In this document: positions 43,492 through 62,153 of the stretch, one piece after another | Numbering within the stretch: the stretch's first letter is position 1 | Layout: every line of letters starts with the position of its first letter | Assembly (NCBI GenBank): GCA_963693365.1 | Contig: CAVNZM010000001.1 | Coordinates: 20,894,001-20,958,000 of the forward strand | DNA length: 64,000 nucleotides | Origin: Amoebidium appalachense | Taxonomy: Eukaryota; Ichthyosporea | Direction of reading: 5' to 3' | Program-made: the position numbers and the translations under genes | The notes under the pieces: generated by a model | The model's database searches: none | What the model saw: only the letters and a program-made list of their open reading frames with translations | What the model was told of the DNA's origin: nothing

Positions 43492-44728
43492 CCCTATCTA
43501 CCCCATATCCCATCGAAAAGATGTCAGGATATTTTCGGACCATTTAAAGACGACTTTCAAGTTATCATAAAGATGTCTGGAAATTTCCTGACATCTTTAT
43601 ATACATTTTTCCTGACATCGTTTTCTACACCTAAACCTAACCACTACCCATCCGTAACCCCCCCCAATCCCCACCTTTTCTACCCCTAAAATATAGGTAT
43701 CGTAAGATCCTGCACATCAAGACCCTTTTATGTCATCTTTAAGGCCACTTTAAAGAGCTCAAATAAGAAATTAAGGCAACAAACAGACATCTAAACGATA
43801 TCGTTAAAGGGACATGATGTACATTACCTTATTGCAACGAGAGGTGATTTAGAGGTCTTCATGTTGACTTCTCTGCATCTAAAACGGCACATAAGGAGAA
43901 CTAAATGTTGCCTTTAAAGTATCTCGGGGCATCGGAATCCTTATTTCACGATGCCTTTATGTCATCAAACGGATCTGTTGCCGACCATACAAAGATACCT
44001 TTTGGATCACTCTACATGATCTTTATTTCATGCACACCGATTCACGACATACACATGTCACCTTTATGTTTACTTTGTGACAACTTGTGCAGCATAATAA
44101 GTCGACAAAACGATCACTACAAGCAATTTAATATGATCATTATACTGTATTCTAATCGTCCAAAAATCTATATTAAAGCATCATTTTGTGCCCCGGTTGA
44201 TGCCAAGATGATGTCAGTTCCCCCCCAGTTTCCCCCCCCCCCCCCCCCCCCCCCCCCTTCCCTTTCCTCCCCGTGGCTGCACAGTGAAGTGTCGTTGACC
44301 GTGCTGAACAATCTTTAATTTCTTATGACACGTCCCACTGGGACGTGTCTCCACTCTTTACATCTACGGGATGTCCCACTGGGACACCCCGGTGTCTCTT
44401 GTTTCTTCGCATATACCCCCCCCTCGCCCCCCACCAGCTTTCCTCCGCCCCTCCCCCCTCCCCCTTCCCCCCTTACACGGTCTGAACCCGAGTTGTCTTT
44501 CTGACGTTTCTCCCACTCTCATCTTGCTCCCCCCCCCCCCCCCCCCCCCCCCCCTAAACCTCCCCCCCCCCCCCCCCCCCCGTCCCCAACCAATACTTCC
44601 CCTTCCCTCCTCTCCTCTCACTTCTCCTGGGCCATCCCCTCTTCCCCCCTACACACACACCCTCCCCCTTCCCCCCCCCCCTCCCCCCCTTCCCCCCCCC
44701 CCCCTGGGCCCCTCCTGCACACACTCAG
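43492..44728. other. A/T-rich flank with GATGTCAG-type motifs; possible end region of a large element
   Basis: Unlike the left two-thirds of the window, this is rich in GATGTC/GACATC, CTTTATG and TTAAAG words (CCTGACATCTTTATATACAT at about 43584). Similar words recur at 61150-61280 and 63400-63620. No protein gene recognised. From 44230 it becomes C-rich. Confidence 0.5.
44327..44386. repeat. Two nested palindromes
   Basis: GACACGTCCCA, one C, TGGGACGTGTC at 44327-44349 is a perfect palindrome. A shorter version, TGTCCCA, C, TGGGACA, is at 44372-44386. They could form cruciform or hairpin structures. Confidence 0.8.
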
Positions 44729-45189
44729 GTTCACAAATGCAAGAAGTTCCTGTGCGCAAACCTGGTCACCTGCTGCGAAGGGTACTGTGTGTCCCATACA
44801 GTTCACTTCCATCTTGAGCGCAACGGTGAGACACCCCCCCCTCCCCCCCCCCCCTCTCCCCCCCCCCCCCCCCCCCTCCCCCCGCCCCTTCCTTCCCCAG
44901 TCCCCCGCTCGCCCCCCACCGCCCCCTCACCCCACTAGCCTGCGGTTTAAACCAACCGGCCTTTGAACAGGAGTGTGGCCTCATGTTTGTTACTTCTTAG
45001 TGTTCTTTTGCTAACCCCCAGGATCCTCCCCCCCCCCCCCCCCCCTCGCCCCTCATCAGCCACATACATTCCTTCCCCATGCTCTGCTTGCACCCCCCCC
45101 CCCCCCCTAAACCTGCCGTCCCCTTCCCCCCCCCCCCCCCCCCCCCACCACGCACACACGGACACGCACACGCGTGCACACTTACACAC

Positions 45190-45237
<48 letters not shown>

Positions 45238-45352
45238 ACATACACACACACAAACACCACACACACACACACACATACACACACACACACATGCACACAC
45301 ACATGCAGGTTCTCAGATAGTTCACTCGCCTGCGGCAGCATCTTCAAGTTAA
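44729..45352 (+). CDS. Unrecognised gene C, last two exons only
   Basis: Exon 44729-44825 encodes a cysteine/histidine-rich segment (CKKFLCANLVTCCEGYC, then HTVHFHLERN) that could bind metal. It joins in phase to 45309-45352 (SQIVHSPAAASSS, TAA). Both have good splice sites, and an AATAAA follows 43 bases after the stop. The 5' exons were not found; they would have to lie between 42 kb and 44.7 kb, where only LINE and A/T-rich sequence is visible. The family is unknown. Confidence 0.5.
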
Positions 45353-45394
45353 CGAAGCCACCACCAAGCTACTAGGGACTGCCGTTAATTTAGT

Positions 45395-45400
45395 AATAAA
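45395..45400 (+). terminator. Polyadenylation signal of gene C
   Basis: AATAAA, 43 bases past the TAA. Confidence 0.55.
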
Positions 45401-46230
45401 AGAAAGTGATAAAAAAACCTTGAGTCCGGGTCCTTAACCCCCCCCCCCCCCCCCCCCATCCTTTTGCATACATGAATATGCAGGCTGAATGTACATGTAC
45501 ACGGTAGTTGTACTACTGGAATATACCATCTTCTTCATATTCATTAGCATTCATATTCATATTCAATATTATCTGAGATGTGCCCAGCTACTATCCATGT
45601 ATGTTCACGAAGAGTATGGGGTTAGTACACATGAGTACCATATGGACACTATGCGGTGCAATGGAATACATAGTGTATAGGTGATATTCAGACTCTGAGG
45701 GTATTCATAAGATATTGTGTGGTACCAGTGACTGTTCAGTATGAGTATTTGGGTTGGTATACTATACGTGTTCATAGTGTGTTACAAGAATACAATCGAA
45801 TACGCGTTGCGTGGGTATTACTTGAATGTTCGTCATTAGGTATTCACATATATTCCGCATGTGTTCCATATGTGTTCGTCTGACATTCATAAGGCATTCA
45901 TGAATACATGGTGCCCGTTAGTGTTCATTGGAATGCCATACACGTGTACGAGTGTATCATTTAATGTTCTGGCTGAATATTCATGGTCGCGTTTTGGACA
46001 GTATATTCCAATAATATTCAAGTACACCCCGGGGGGGTTTGCTGATGCCCTCTACTGTCTCAACTATTCAAAACATTAAAATTCAAGAAAAGAAACACTA
46101 TAAACTGATGAGAAAAAAACAAAACTAAACAAAGTAAACAAACTTGCAAAATAAAATCCAAAATAATCCCCTACAAAAAAGGGGCAGTACATTTCTTGGG
46201 GGGAAGGGGGAGGGGGGGGGAGGTGGGGGG
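45401..46230. other. ATTCAT/GAATA-rich stretch downstream of the JmjC gene
   Basis: Between 45470 and 46070 the words TATTCA, ATTCAT and GAATA recur every 10-20 bases without a fixed period. No gene recognised. Confidence 0.6.
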
Positions 46231-47949
46231 CTAAGGGGTGAATTTGGGCTTTTTGTGGGGGCTGGCATGACCCTGTTGGCGCCTTCTCTTCATCGCCGAC
46301 CTGGTAAGGGGGGTCTCTCCCTCAGCCTCGTTGAACTCAGCCGGAGAGTCCTCACCTTGAAACTCAGCCGCCTCCTCCTCCACCTGTTGATTTCTATAAG
46401 TATTTGGGATGAAAGCAGAGACACAGTGGTGCAGTGTGAAAACACCACAGACACACACAACAACAAAACACGGAACGATCGGAGCAGTGTACACAACAGA
46501 CATCAATGTTTAGACACGACTGAACTGAATTTATTCTGATCTTCGAATAAATACCTGAAATTCCTCTAAGTCCAATCCATACATGATTTCCGACCAGTCG
46601 GAAATCAGATCCATCTCTAATAGAAACCAATCACTAAGAACCAATTGCTTTCAGAGAGATCCGGTACGCGGAGGCGTACACGATAGGACACAGACACTAG
46701 TTAGGATCAACTCGTGTCATCATCAAGGAAGTTCTAACCTATGACATACTGCAAAGACTCAGACATATCACACTTAACCTTGATGATTGGTTAAAGCCCG
46801 GCAACACATGAAAACTAAAGTGAATTAATGAAGTCTAAACACACATGCTATTCTAAGTGTAGCCTAAGTGTGTTACCGTCCAATGAACACGTATTAAGTA
46901 ACACAAATCTACCTAACATATATTAGTAGAAAAGAAATACGATTATACACATGAAGACAAGGAGAGAAAGAAAAGAAAATAAGGAAGGAGAAAGAGGAAG
47001 GAAAAGAGAGCACAGATCAACAAACAAGATAGTAATAGCATAACTATAACCAGAGATATTTATGTACACACGAACATGTACACGTCTCTCCCTGAGTGGG
47101 TGGATCCGTGTACACACATATAAATATTCTAATCGATATTACAATACACGATTAAAGCCGATACAACACGATTACAAGTATACAAGCATATCGGAGATCG
47201 ATGCTACACTTTACATAATAGGAGTGTGGCATTTACACTAAGCATATGAACTGAAACATAACACAAACTGAGAAGATCTTACCATATGTAAATACTACGT
47301 ATTACAACACCACCCCCTCCACCTGCTGCACGGCCTCGCTGTCACCCTCCGTGCCGCCCACAGCGACATCCTCGCCCTCCTTGCCGACCTTGGCCGCGTC
47401 CGTCTCGTTTTTACGTTGGTCCACCTTGGGGTCTGGGGCCTCCTTGTGCAGAGACGCGGCCTCCTTAGCGGCCTGCTCCTCCCGCTCCCGCTCCGCCAGT
47501 GCCTCTGCCTCCCTCTCCGCATCGGCCTCCTCCTGCTGCCTGCGCAACTCCTCCCCGGCCTCCCGCTCGGCTGTCACCATCTGGTCCTTCACGTAGTTGT
47601 CGTAGTTTGAGATGTACTGCAGGTAATGGCGGGCACAGAGTCAGATGCTTTACAGAAGTCAGTCTAGAAAACTTTTTCCAACGATGTGATTGTGTTGTTT
47701 GTGTTTTTTTTTTATGGGGGGGGGGGGGGGGGGTTTGCAGATGTGAACAAAGAAGTCTTTTATAAAACAGAACAGACTAAATGCTAACTAGCTCGAGTGT
47801 CGGCACGCTATAGTGTAGTCAGCCATAATCACACCATAAGGGGGGGGGGGGGGGAGGGGTAGGAATTATAATGAACTTAGCGTAAGTCTCGTGAGCCATG
47901 ATGAAACACCCCACAGCTCAAGTGTCAGCATCCTATTGCCTAGCCAAAA

Positions 47950-47982
<33 letters not shown>

Positions 47983-48462
47983 CCACCAACTTGATGTTGC
48001 CTTCGGCCGCAGCACCGTCATAGTTGGGGTCGTCACATTCGAATTTCACGGGGGTCCACTTGTTGATGAGCTTGTGTTGGTTGGGGTCTCGCAGCGACAC
48101 CTCGAAGCAGTTGACGACCAGCCGGAAGAATGCCCTGTGGTCTCTGGCGATATCCTGCCCAGTGCTTCTTTAGTGATCTGTTTTCAAAAGAGGTAAAGTT
48201 CGGAAGGAATACACATAAGGAAGAGAAGAGAAGAGACAGATAATGTTGTCGTCATATGGTCTTACTGACATCCAATGGATGTCATTAGGATCATATGACG
48301 ACAACATTATGGCCCTTCATGATGTAAGAATGTGACCGTAATTCTCTATGATGATGCTTAAAACTGTCTTTATTCTTGAAATATTCCAAGCATTTGCAGA
48401 CCTAGGAATATGCATCAATTTTTTTTCGATTCGATTCGTGGAATGTTCATGGTGGAGGGGAG

Positions 48463-48494
<32 letters not shown>

Positions 48495-49053
48495 AAGAAA
48501 GCGTTATGCAAGTAAATATATACGATGAAAGCAAGTTATTTGGGAAGTTAAACCGGTGATCAGAGGAGAACGTGGAAGGGTGAAAGGGAGTGTGTGTGTG
48601 TGTATGTGTGTGTACACACGTGTGTTGGTTGAAGAGCGAGTATGTGTGAGTGGGTGGTGGGCAGGAGGCAAGGGGGGGGGGGGGGGGGGGTCCTTTGATG
48701 TAGTCTAGACTCAGAATGTGTTGAAAGTGATTTGTTGGGGACATTATCCAAGGCAGTCTTGTTGCCAAGGACAAGCCGCACAGCCTTCAATGAGATGCTG
48801 CTGAACAGGCGGGAAAACGGCTGGTACGAACGGGTTGCCCGTTTCAGGGTCGACAGAGTACACGCGGCCGCACGGCTGGCCATTCAGCTTGACCTCATCC
48901 AGGAGGGCCAGCCACAGCGCTGGTCGCTCATCGGCAGTTGGGGCGTAGGCGACCAGCTGTGAATGTGTGTTTGAATGCAGCAAAAGAAAGGAAACAGAAG
49001 CGAGTGGTGGTGAAGCAGGTGGCGGTGGCGTTGTGGGGGGGGGGGGGGGGGAG

Positions 49054-49091
<38 letters not shown>

Positions 49092-49392
49092 GTCCATGAT
49101 TGTGTATTACAGAAGACTGTCAATAAAATATTATATAAATACAATGAAAAGAAAGTATTATTACTACATTACTACTTGAAACAGCTACATATCTCCATCC
49201 CTGTACAAATGACGTTAATGGCATACAAGTAGATTAGAACAAAACAGCTACATATCTCCATCCCTGTACAAATGACGTTAATGGCATACAAGTAGATTAG
49301 AACAAAGTAACCTGTGTGCTAGGATGCGTGTGAGAAGAGTTAAGCCCGTTGTCATAGAAGGAGTCCGTTGAGTACGGAGGCGGGGGACGCGG

Positions 49393-49424
<32 letters not shown>

Positions 49425-51907
49425 ATACATCGAGATTGGTCCCAGGTACAACGTACCCAGTCCTCAGGAAGTTGCGGACGTGCTGGTGGACATTGGACTT
49501 GATGGAGGTGATGCCCGTGCGGATTTTGGAGATATACTTCTGTGCGGGATCGCTACGCACACAGTTGCGGATGATGTGGACCCACTTGGCCACGGCCTCC
49601 TGATTCAGCTTCGCGCTTGACGTCTCGACTTTCTGAAGAACCTCGACGAACTTTCCAGCCAGGTCCCCATCGTGGGCGTTGTTGATCTGGGGTGACTCCA
49701 GCACAAGGTGCTGGTAGATGTTGTGGGTCTTGGAGGACTTTTCCACATAGTCATTCTGACGGTGATGGAAAATGTTAGAAAACAAGAATGACGATGTGAA
49801 TAAATCTTGATGGAGCTATAAATCCTCCATGCTGGAAACGTGCTGTAGCAGTTGCTTTGAAATGACCAAGTTTGAATAGTTCCTTCAGTTTATCCACTTA
49901 GACAGAATAAGGGTGTGGATGTAGTAGGGATGGGTTTAGTGCGGGTAGGGGGGGATGAATGCATTAGGAGGTGGCAGCATGAGGTGGTGGGATGGCAACA
50001 ATTCCTCCACAAGGATGAGCTTTGATCACAGAGATTGGTGGGGGGAGGGTTGTTTGAAACATAACTACTACAATAGGTAAGAGAAACAAAATCAAAACGA
50101 AACCAAGGGAGGGATAGGTTGCCTACCAGGAACTGGGTGGTCTCCTGAAAGGATAATGTCTCGGGGTGTTTCTTGGAGGGGGAGGGGGTTGGGCGACGGG
50201 AAGGGGTGGTAGGGGTGCGGCCCAGCCCAGGCCCAGATGGAGACGGAGGCGGCTCTGGATCATCAAGCACTGGCAGTCTCGCCTCCTTGCCCAGGAGGGC
50301 GCGCAACTGCTCCCTCATGGCGGCGCGACTGTAGGAGCGGATGAGCTTTCGCATCCTCTGGTTGGTGTAGGTTGGGTGCTTGCCCGACAACACCAGTGTG
50401 TAAAAAAGGACCTCGAGCTGATCCTCGCGGTTGTAGGGGCATTCATCCTCGTCGTTGAAGTTGTTCTCGTCATCTTCCTGGACTTCTGTGACTGAAGAAT
50501 AGTAGGACTAATGTTAGTACAATTGTTGGAATCGTAGAAAACTAACAGAAGTGCGGAAACAGGGCAACCCTGGCAACAGATAGTATTTTCCGGCATGATC
50601 CAGATAACTATTGGAGGTCATCATATGACCCAAAACACCACTGAATCCCCCCCTTTCCCAACCATTTCTACACCAAAAATGATCTATCGTATGGATATCC
50701 CCATCAACATATCGTGGGTGAAGGCAGAGGTTTCGAAAACACAAAAGAACTAGTTGACGTGGACAGGCGAGTGGGGGGAGCGAGTAAACCACACTAGCAG
50801 CAGGTGTGTTTAGAAAGAGTGGAGTGGGTGAAGGGAGAGTATATAAACGGAGGGGGAGGGGGGGGGGGGGGGGAGGGTTGAATGCAGTCAACAGAACAAA
50901 AGTACAAATACAACGGGGAGTGTGGGTGGGTGAGTGCGGGGGGGGGGGGGGGGGGTTTGACCAATAGCAACGGGTATGTTTTCCTGTGTAACTGACTGGA
51001 ATCCCGCTATCATGTTCTCCACACTAGGCAAGAAGTGTTCCCGACACTCGCACGTGGGATACAGCGCAAGCTGGTCGATCCAGAGAAAAGTTGCGGTGTT
51101 CACTGCTAGCGCAATGTTCGGGCCAACCTGAAAGCCATAGTGAAGCGCTCCAGGTGTGGTTTGTACCAAGTCGCCGGCGCGCTGTACGACTATGACAGGT
51201 GCCAACCCTATGGATGCAAGGTAACGCGGAGACCGAGGGATATAATTTTTGTGCTGAAGTGGGTTTCTGCACGAGCCTGGCAATTCGTTGCGGGCCAGCT
51301 GTAAGAGCCGTTTGTACTGGGAGGGAGGGTGGATAAACCACACCTTAAGGCCCCACAAAAGAAGGCTTGCTGAGGCCAGCGCGGCATCTTCAATGTGTGC
51401 ACCAAACACTGTTAAACCCAAGACAGACAACTGCGCGTACAACATGGCAACATTGATTCCTGGCATTGTTTCCCCGAAATGATTTCTTCCCAACGGCGTG
51501 AAGTCACTGATTGCAGTTACATTGAAAATGCGTTCGTCGAATATTTGATCACCATCCACCTCGACATCGGATGCATAGACACCACCAACACCTTCGAGGT
51601 TTTCCTCAAACAACTGCGCTATCTGCTCACTGCTCATTTCACCCAAACCACTAACATCTTGAGGCAACGTTTGACACTTGGAAAGGTCCACGCTGACAGG
51701 CTCCCGGCTTATCTCGCACCATGACTCGGACACGCGAGTTACTGTTTGCCTACACGCTTGCTCTTTTATCTCTTTGGTCGAAAACTGTTCCATCGCATCA
51801 CGAAAAGGAACAGGAGGTGCAAACCCCTCTAATAAACAACAGCCCTCCCGTTTCTCTTCAGCACTGTGCAGGGCACGAAGTGCCTTTAAAGCCTTTTCCC
51901 TATCCAT
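46231..51907 (-). CDS. JmjC-domain protein (putative 2-oxoglutarate/Fe(II) oxygenase), seven exons
   Basis: Exons in coding order: 50962-51907, 50127-50491, 49450-49755, 48828-48956, 47987-48154, 47323-47616, 46231-46383. All junctions keep phase, giving 786 residues. Exon 1 carries a JmjC domain at about residues 150-290. HIED supplies His171 and Glu173 of the iron site and the distal His256 lies in GALHYGFQVGPNIALAVN; GLKVWFIHPP, YIPRSPRYL and VQRAGDLVQTTPGALH fit the fold. The likely role is histone demethylation or a related hydroxylation. CECREH follows. Later exons hold a Pro/Ser/Thr-rich linker, an unknown domain (KWVHIIRNCVRSDP, LVAYAPTADERPALWLALLD), a Glu/Arg-rich coiled coil and a C-terminal basic NLS-like stretch (KRRRQQGHASPHKKPK). 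The start is fixed by an in-frame stop with no AG between it and the ATG. Some donors (49449, 48827) were chosen by phase and have alternatives. It diverges from the Plavaka transposase. Confidence 0.87.
49181..49306. repeat. 63-base tandem duplication in JmjC intron 3
   Basis: ACAGCTACATATCTCCATCC onward occurs twice with identical sequence, period 63. Identity implies a recent event. Confidence 0.95.
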
Positions 51908-52013
51908 GAAAGACGAAGCGCAATGTTGTTTTTATGTTTGAAGATTTTAAAAGTTTTTGATGTTACAGTGAGAAAGCCTAGGTGAAACTGACAACGAGCA
52001 CACGCGTAACGAC

Positions 52014-52020
52014 TATTTAT
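52014..52020 (-). promoter_or_regulatory. TATA-like box before the JmjC gene
   Basis: ATAAATA on the minus strand, 107 bases before the JmjC ATG. It overlaps the stop codon of the small upstream gene. Confidence 0.4.
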
Positions 52021-52334
52021 GCAGCAGGGGGTGTAAAACACAAACACAACCCACCTTTCCTCTTCGGCTGCAGCATGGCGAGGGCGGCCGGGGCCGTAAC
52101 TGAGGTGATGCCTTTGAGGAGAATGCCGACTGACTGCCCAGTAGGGCTATCAGCCTTGCTGGGATTCTCCCTGCCCCTACCCCCGGCCTTGCTATCCTTG
52201 CCGCCCTTGCCGCCCTTGCCGCCCTTGCTGGCGGCCACGGGCTCGCTGCAGTCCGAGTCGTCGAACGGCGTCTCAACCTTTTTGCGCTTGGGAAGCTTGG
52301 TCGTTGTGGCGCCCATTTTCGCGGTCTTTGGCAT
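52017..52334 (-). CDS. Small lysine/glycine-rich basic protein, 105 residues
   Basis: Begins MPKTAKMGATTTKLPKRKKV, which contains an NLS-like KLPKRKK. It continues with an acidic patch, a (GGK)n run (SKGGKGGKGGKDSKAGG) and a second basic cluster QPKRKG. Its stop lies 109 bases before the JmjC start on the same strand. A donor (G|GTGGGT) sits just after QPKRKG, but no acceptor was found that joins it to the JmjC frame: one option hits a stop, and no AG lies between the JmjC in-frame stop and its ATG. I treat it as a separate gene. Function unknown; it resembles small nucleic-acid-binding tails only in composition. Confidence 0.5.
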   Translation of the reverse strand: MPKTAKMGATTTKLPKRKKVETPFDDSDCSEPVAASKGGKGGKGGKDSKAGGRGRENPSKADSPTGQSVGILLKGITSVTAPAALAMLQPKRKGGLCLCFTPPAA

Positions 52335-53680
52335 GGTGGAGACGTGGAAGGCGTAAGCGCGAGACAGAGCGATGACGATATGTGGTCATATGGACCACAA
52401 AGATGTGTTATGTGGGGTTTCTGTTGCAGTTCCGGTTGGGAAATGGATTGCAATCCTATGCCCATGAAAAACTTTTAATTGGTTGATCATCGCATAAGCT
52501 GAAGCTAATCAAACGCGTAACCCAATCACAGACGGCGAAAACATATGATATGTTTCCCCCCACACCTCCTGCAATTTGCTGAGGTTGGACCCTGGTCATC
52601 AAGACTTCTTGGCCATAAAATGACAATACAATTACAGCAAAACATTCTGCAGAAACCCGATATTCTCACATTTTAAGTGTTTATAAAAAGCCTTAGTTTC
52701 AAGTAGAGGCATTTTTTTTCTTGCTTTGTGTCGACGACATCTTTTATCCGCTTGAAATTTGTCAGCACCCATAATTCTACTATTACAGTACGTTGTATGT
52801 GGGGATCACCATCCGTCTTTCCTGTTTTAACTCGCGCTGAGGCAGAAGTTATAAGAAGCAGACGTGGAAAACTCAGCATAAGAGATCAATGAAATGAACA
52901 TAAATATTAAATTACCAGACAATTTAAAGTGCAAATTTTCTAGTAATTTCTAACGTCCATTACGAAAGAAAATAACCAACTTTTGACTTGCACCTGTTTT
53001 CCCTGCCGCGCTCAGGTATGTGGGTCTATCGGATGGGAAGGTGTGGACCTGACATTGAGCTTATCGAGTGGCCGCAGGGAGAATGAGCAATTAATATGAT
53101 ACTATTGGAATATTAATAGTTGAACTCTTCTGCATTTTTTATTGTTTTTTTTTTTTTTTTACACTGTCCACATTTATTGACACTTATATAAGGACCGAAC
53201 GATTAGGTAGGCTATGCCAGTGGATTCCCATGTTTACGAAGTGCGCGCGCTGCCTAGAGTGGCCACATGTATGCATGACAGATCACCAATGATATTTGCA
53301 ACGCACGCAAACCAAACAACATACAGGTCGTTGAAATCTCCACGGTTGTTCTAATAACACATTCAGCTTGTATATTTACTTTGAAGTTTGTTATTTTTTA
53401 TGTCAATGAAATATGGGCATGCGCACCTAGTAGCATCAGTGTTGGACGAAGCAACGCAGCAAGATAGAGTTTATGCCATAGCAGACCAATCGCCGCATTG
53501 GAACTATCCGAGTACGTGATAAATGTCCAATCACCACGATTAGGATAATTGGACATCTTCATGTTGTAGGAAACACCACCCGGGGGTCAACGCGGACTCC
53601 ACGACATCAGGCAAGGGACATCATGATCAACACAACCCATCCACATCCCAGCTGGACGCACACGAGAGATCTATCTGTAC
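52335..53680. other. Divergent intergenic region between the JmjC-side genes and the Plavaka transposase
   Basis: About 1.35 kb of ordinary sequence without microsatellites or G/C runs, in contrast to the rest of the window. No gene seen. It presumably holds both promoters. Confidence 0.6.
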
Positions 53681-53687
53681 TATAAAA
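53681..53687 (+). promoter_or_regulatory. TATA box of the Plavaka gene
   Basis: TATAAAA 75 bases before the ATG at 53756. Confidence 0.65.
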
Positions 53688-53755
53688 TATATATGTATAT
53701 ACACTGTTTTGATAAACTTTGTGTATGCACGTGATGTGCGGTAAAGCGCGTCAAA

Positions 53756-61115
<7,360 letters not shown>

Positions 61116-62153
61116 AGGTAGCAATGGGTGAGGCTATGCAAATTGTCGTACCCTTAAAAGATGCCTTTATGGGGACTTTTAGACTACATTTTCCTTTTTT
61201 CCCATCTCGATCACCCCCACATCCGAACCTTTCGGATATCTTTATGAGATCTGTTTGACAATATGTTGATGTCTGAATCGAGTGCATAATTTTTGTTTTC
61301 GGCTTGGATTCACTTAATAATGCCAATCGTTGCCGCATCTATATGTATCTGTGGACCCTCTAGTGGCCACATCAGCTAACAAATAACGGAAAGGGTTGTG
61401 GCCATTAGTATATCTAGTAACAATGCTGACAGTTACCGTAAGCCTGCCCGCCCACATGGGCCCGTATGGACAACTAAATGACGACTTAGTGGCGGGTTTA
61501 TGATGTCTCGGACGATGGAATTTGTGCACGCGCACGTGCACCAAGTCTGTGACACAAGGGTGTTGTTCCTCTGCCATATCTGATACGACTTCTTTCATGA
61601 ATCATTCATTTATGCAACAATATTATTATCTGTTATAAATTATATCAAAATATATCTTTACAACCAAGGTTGTTGGTAATTATCTACACTAGCCATATGG
61701 GTGGAATGGCTGGCTCCCTTCATTTGCACGCCTCTGTCTGGCAACCTTTAAATGAATAATATAGGCGTGTTTTATCAAAGTATTACTTTTATAAATCTTA
61801 TAATTTTCAGCTGTTAATTCCTGAGCCAGTTCTACCACATTAAAGCGTGATCAAAATCAATTTGGCGGTCTCCCGGCAAGGATGGTGGTCTGCTTTGCAC
61901 GCCTCCAGAAAAATTATGTGATCCAATCACATGACGCGAAATCCTATCTCTCAAATCCGTGAATATTCATTGGCTTTCATTCCACGCCGCGCACCGCCCG
62001 GAGCGGCGCGCGGCGCGCGGAGTCGATCACACTGTGGAAACCATATCATCAGTCAGTCAGTCAGTAGGTTTGCATATGCTCACGGCCACACATGCACAGT
62101 AGCTTTTTGCTGCCTGGCATACTATACTGCTATCCACCAATGATTGAACAAAA
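61116..62153. other. Spacer between the Plavaka gene and the 387-residue orphan
   Basis: Just after the stop (61150-61280) the words GATGCCTTTATG, GATATCTTTATG and GTTGATGTCTG recall the 43.5-44.2 kb flank. A short GGCGCGCGGCGCGCGG stretch at 62003-62020 and a (CAGT)4 tract at 62051-62066 lie upstream of the next gene. No gene seen. Confidence 0.55.

Noticed and set aside
52017-52334. Use of this frame as exon 1 of the JmjC gene
   Set aside because: The only good donor (phase 1) gives a stop with each acceptor found, and no AG lies between the JmjC in-frame stop and its ATG.
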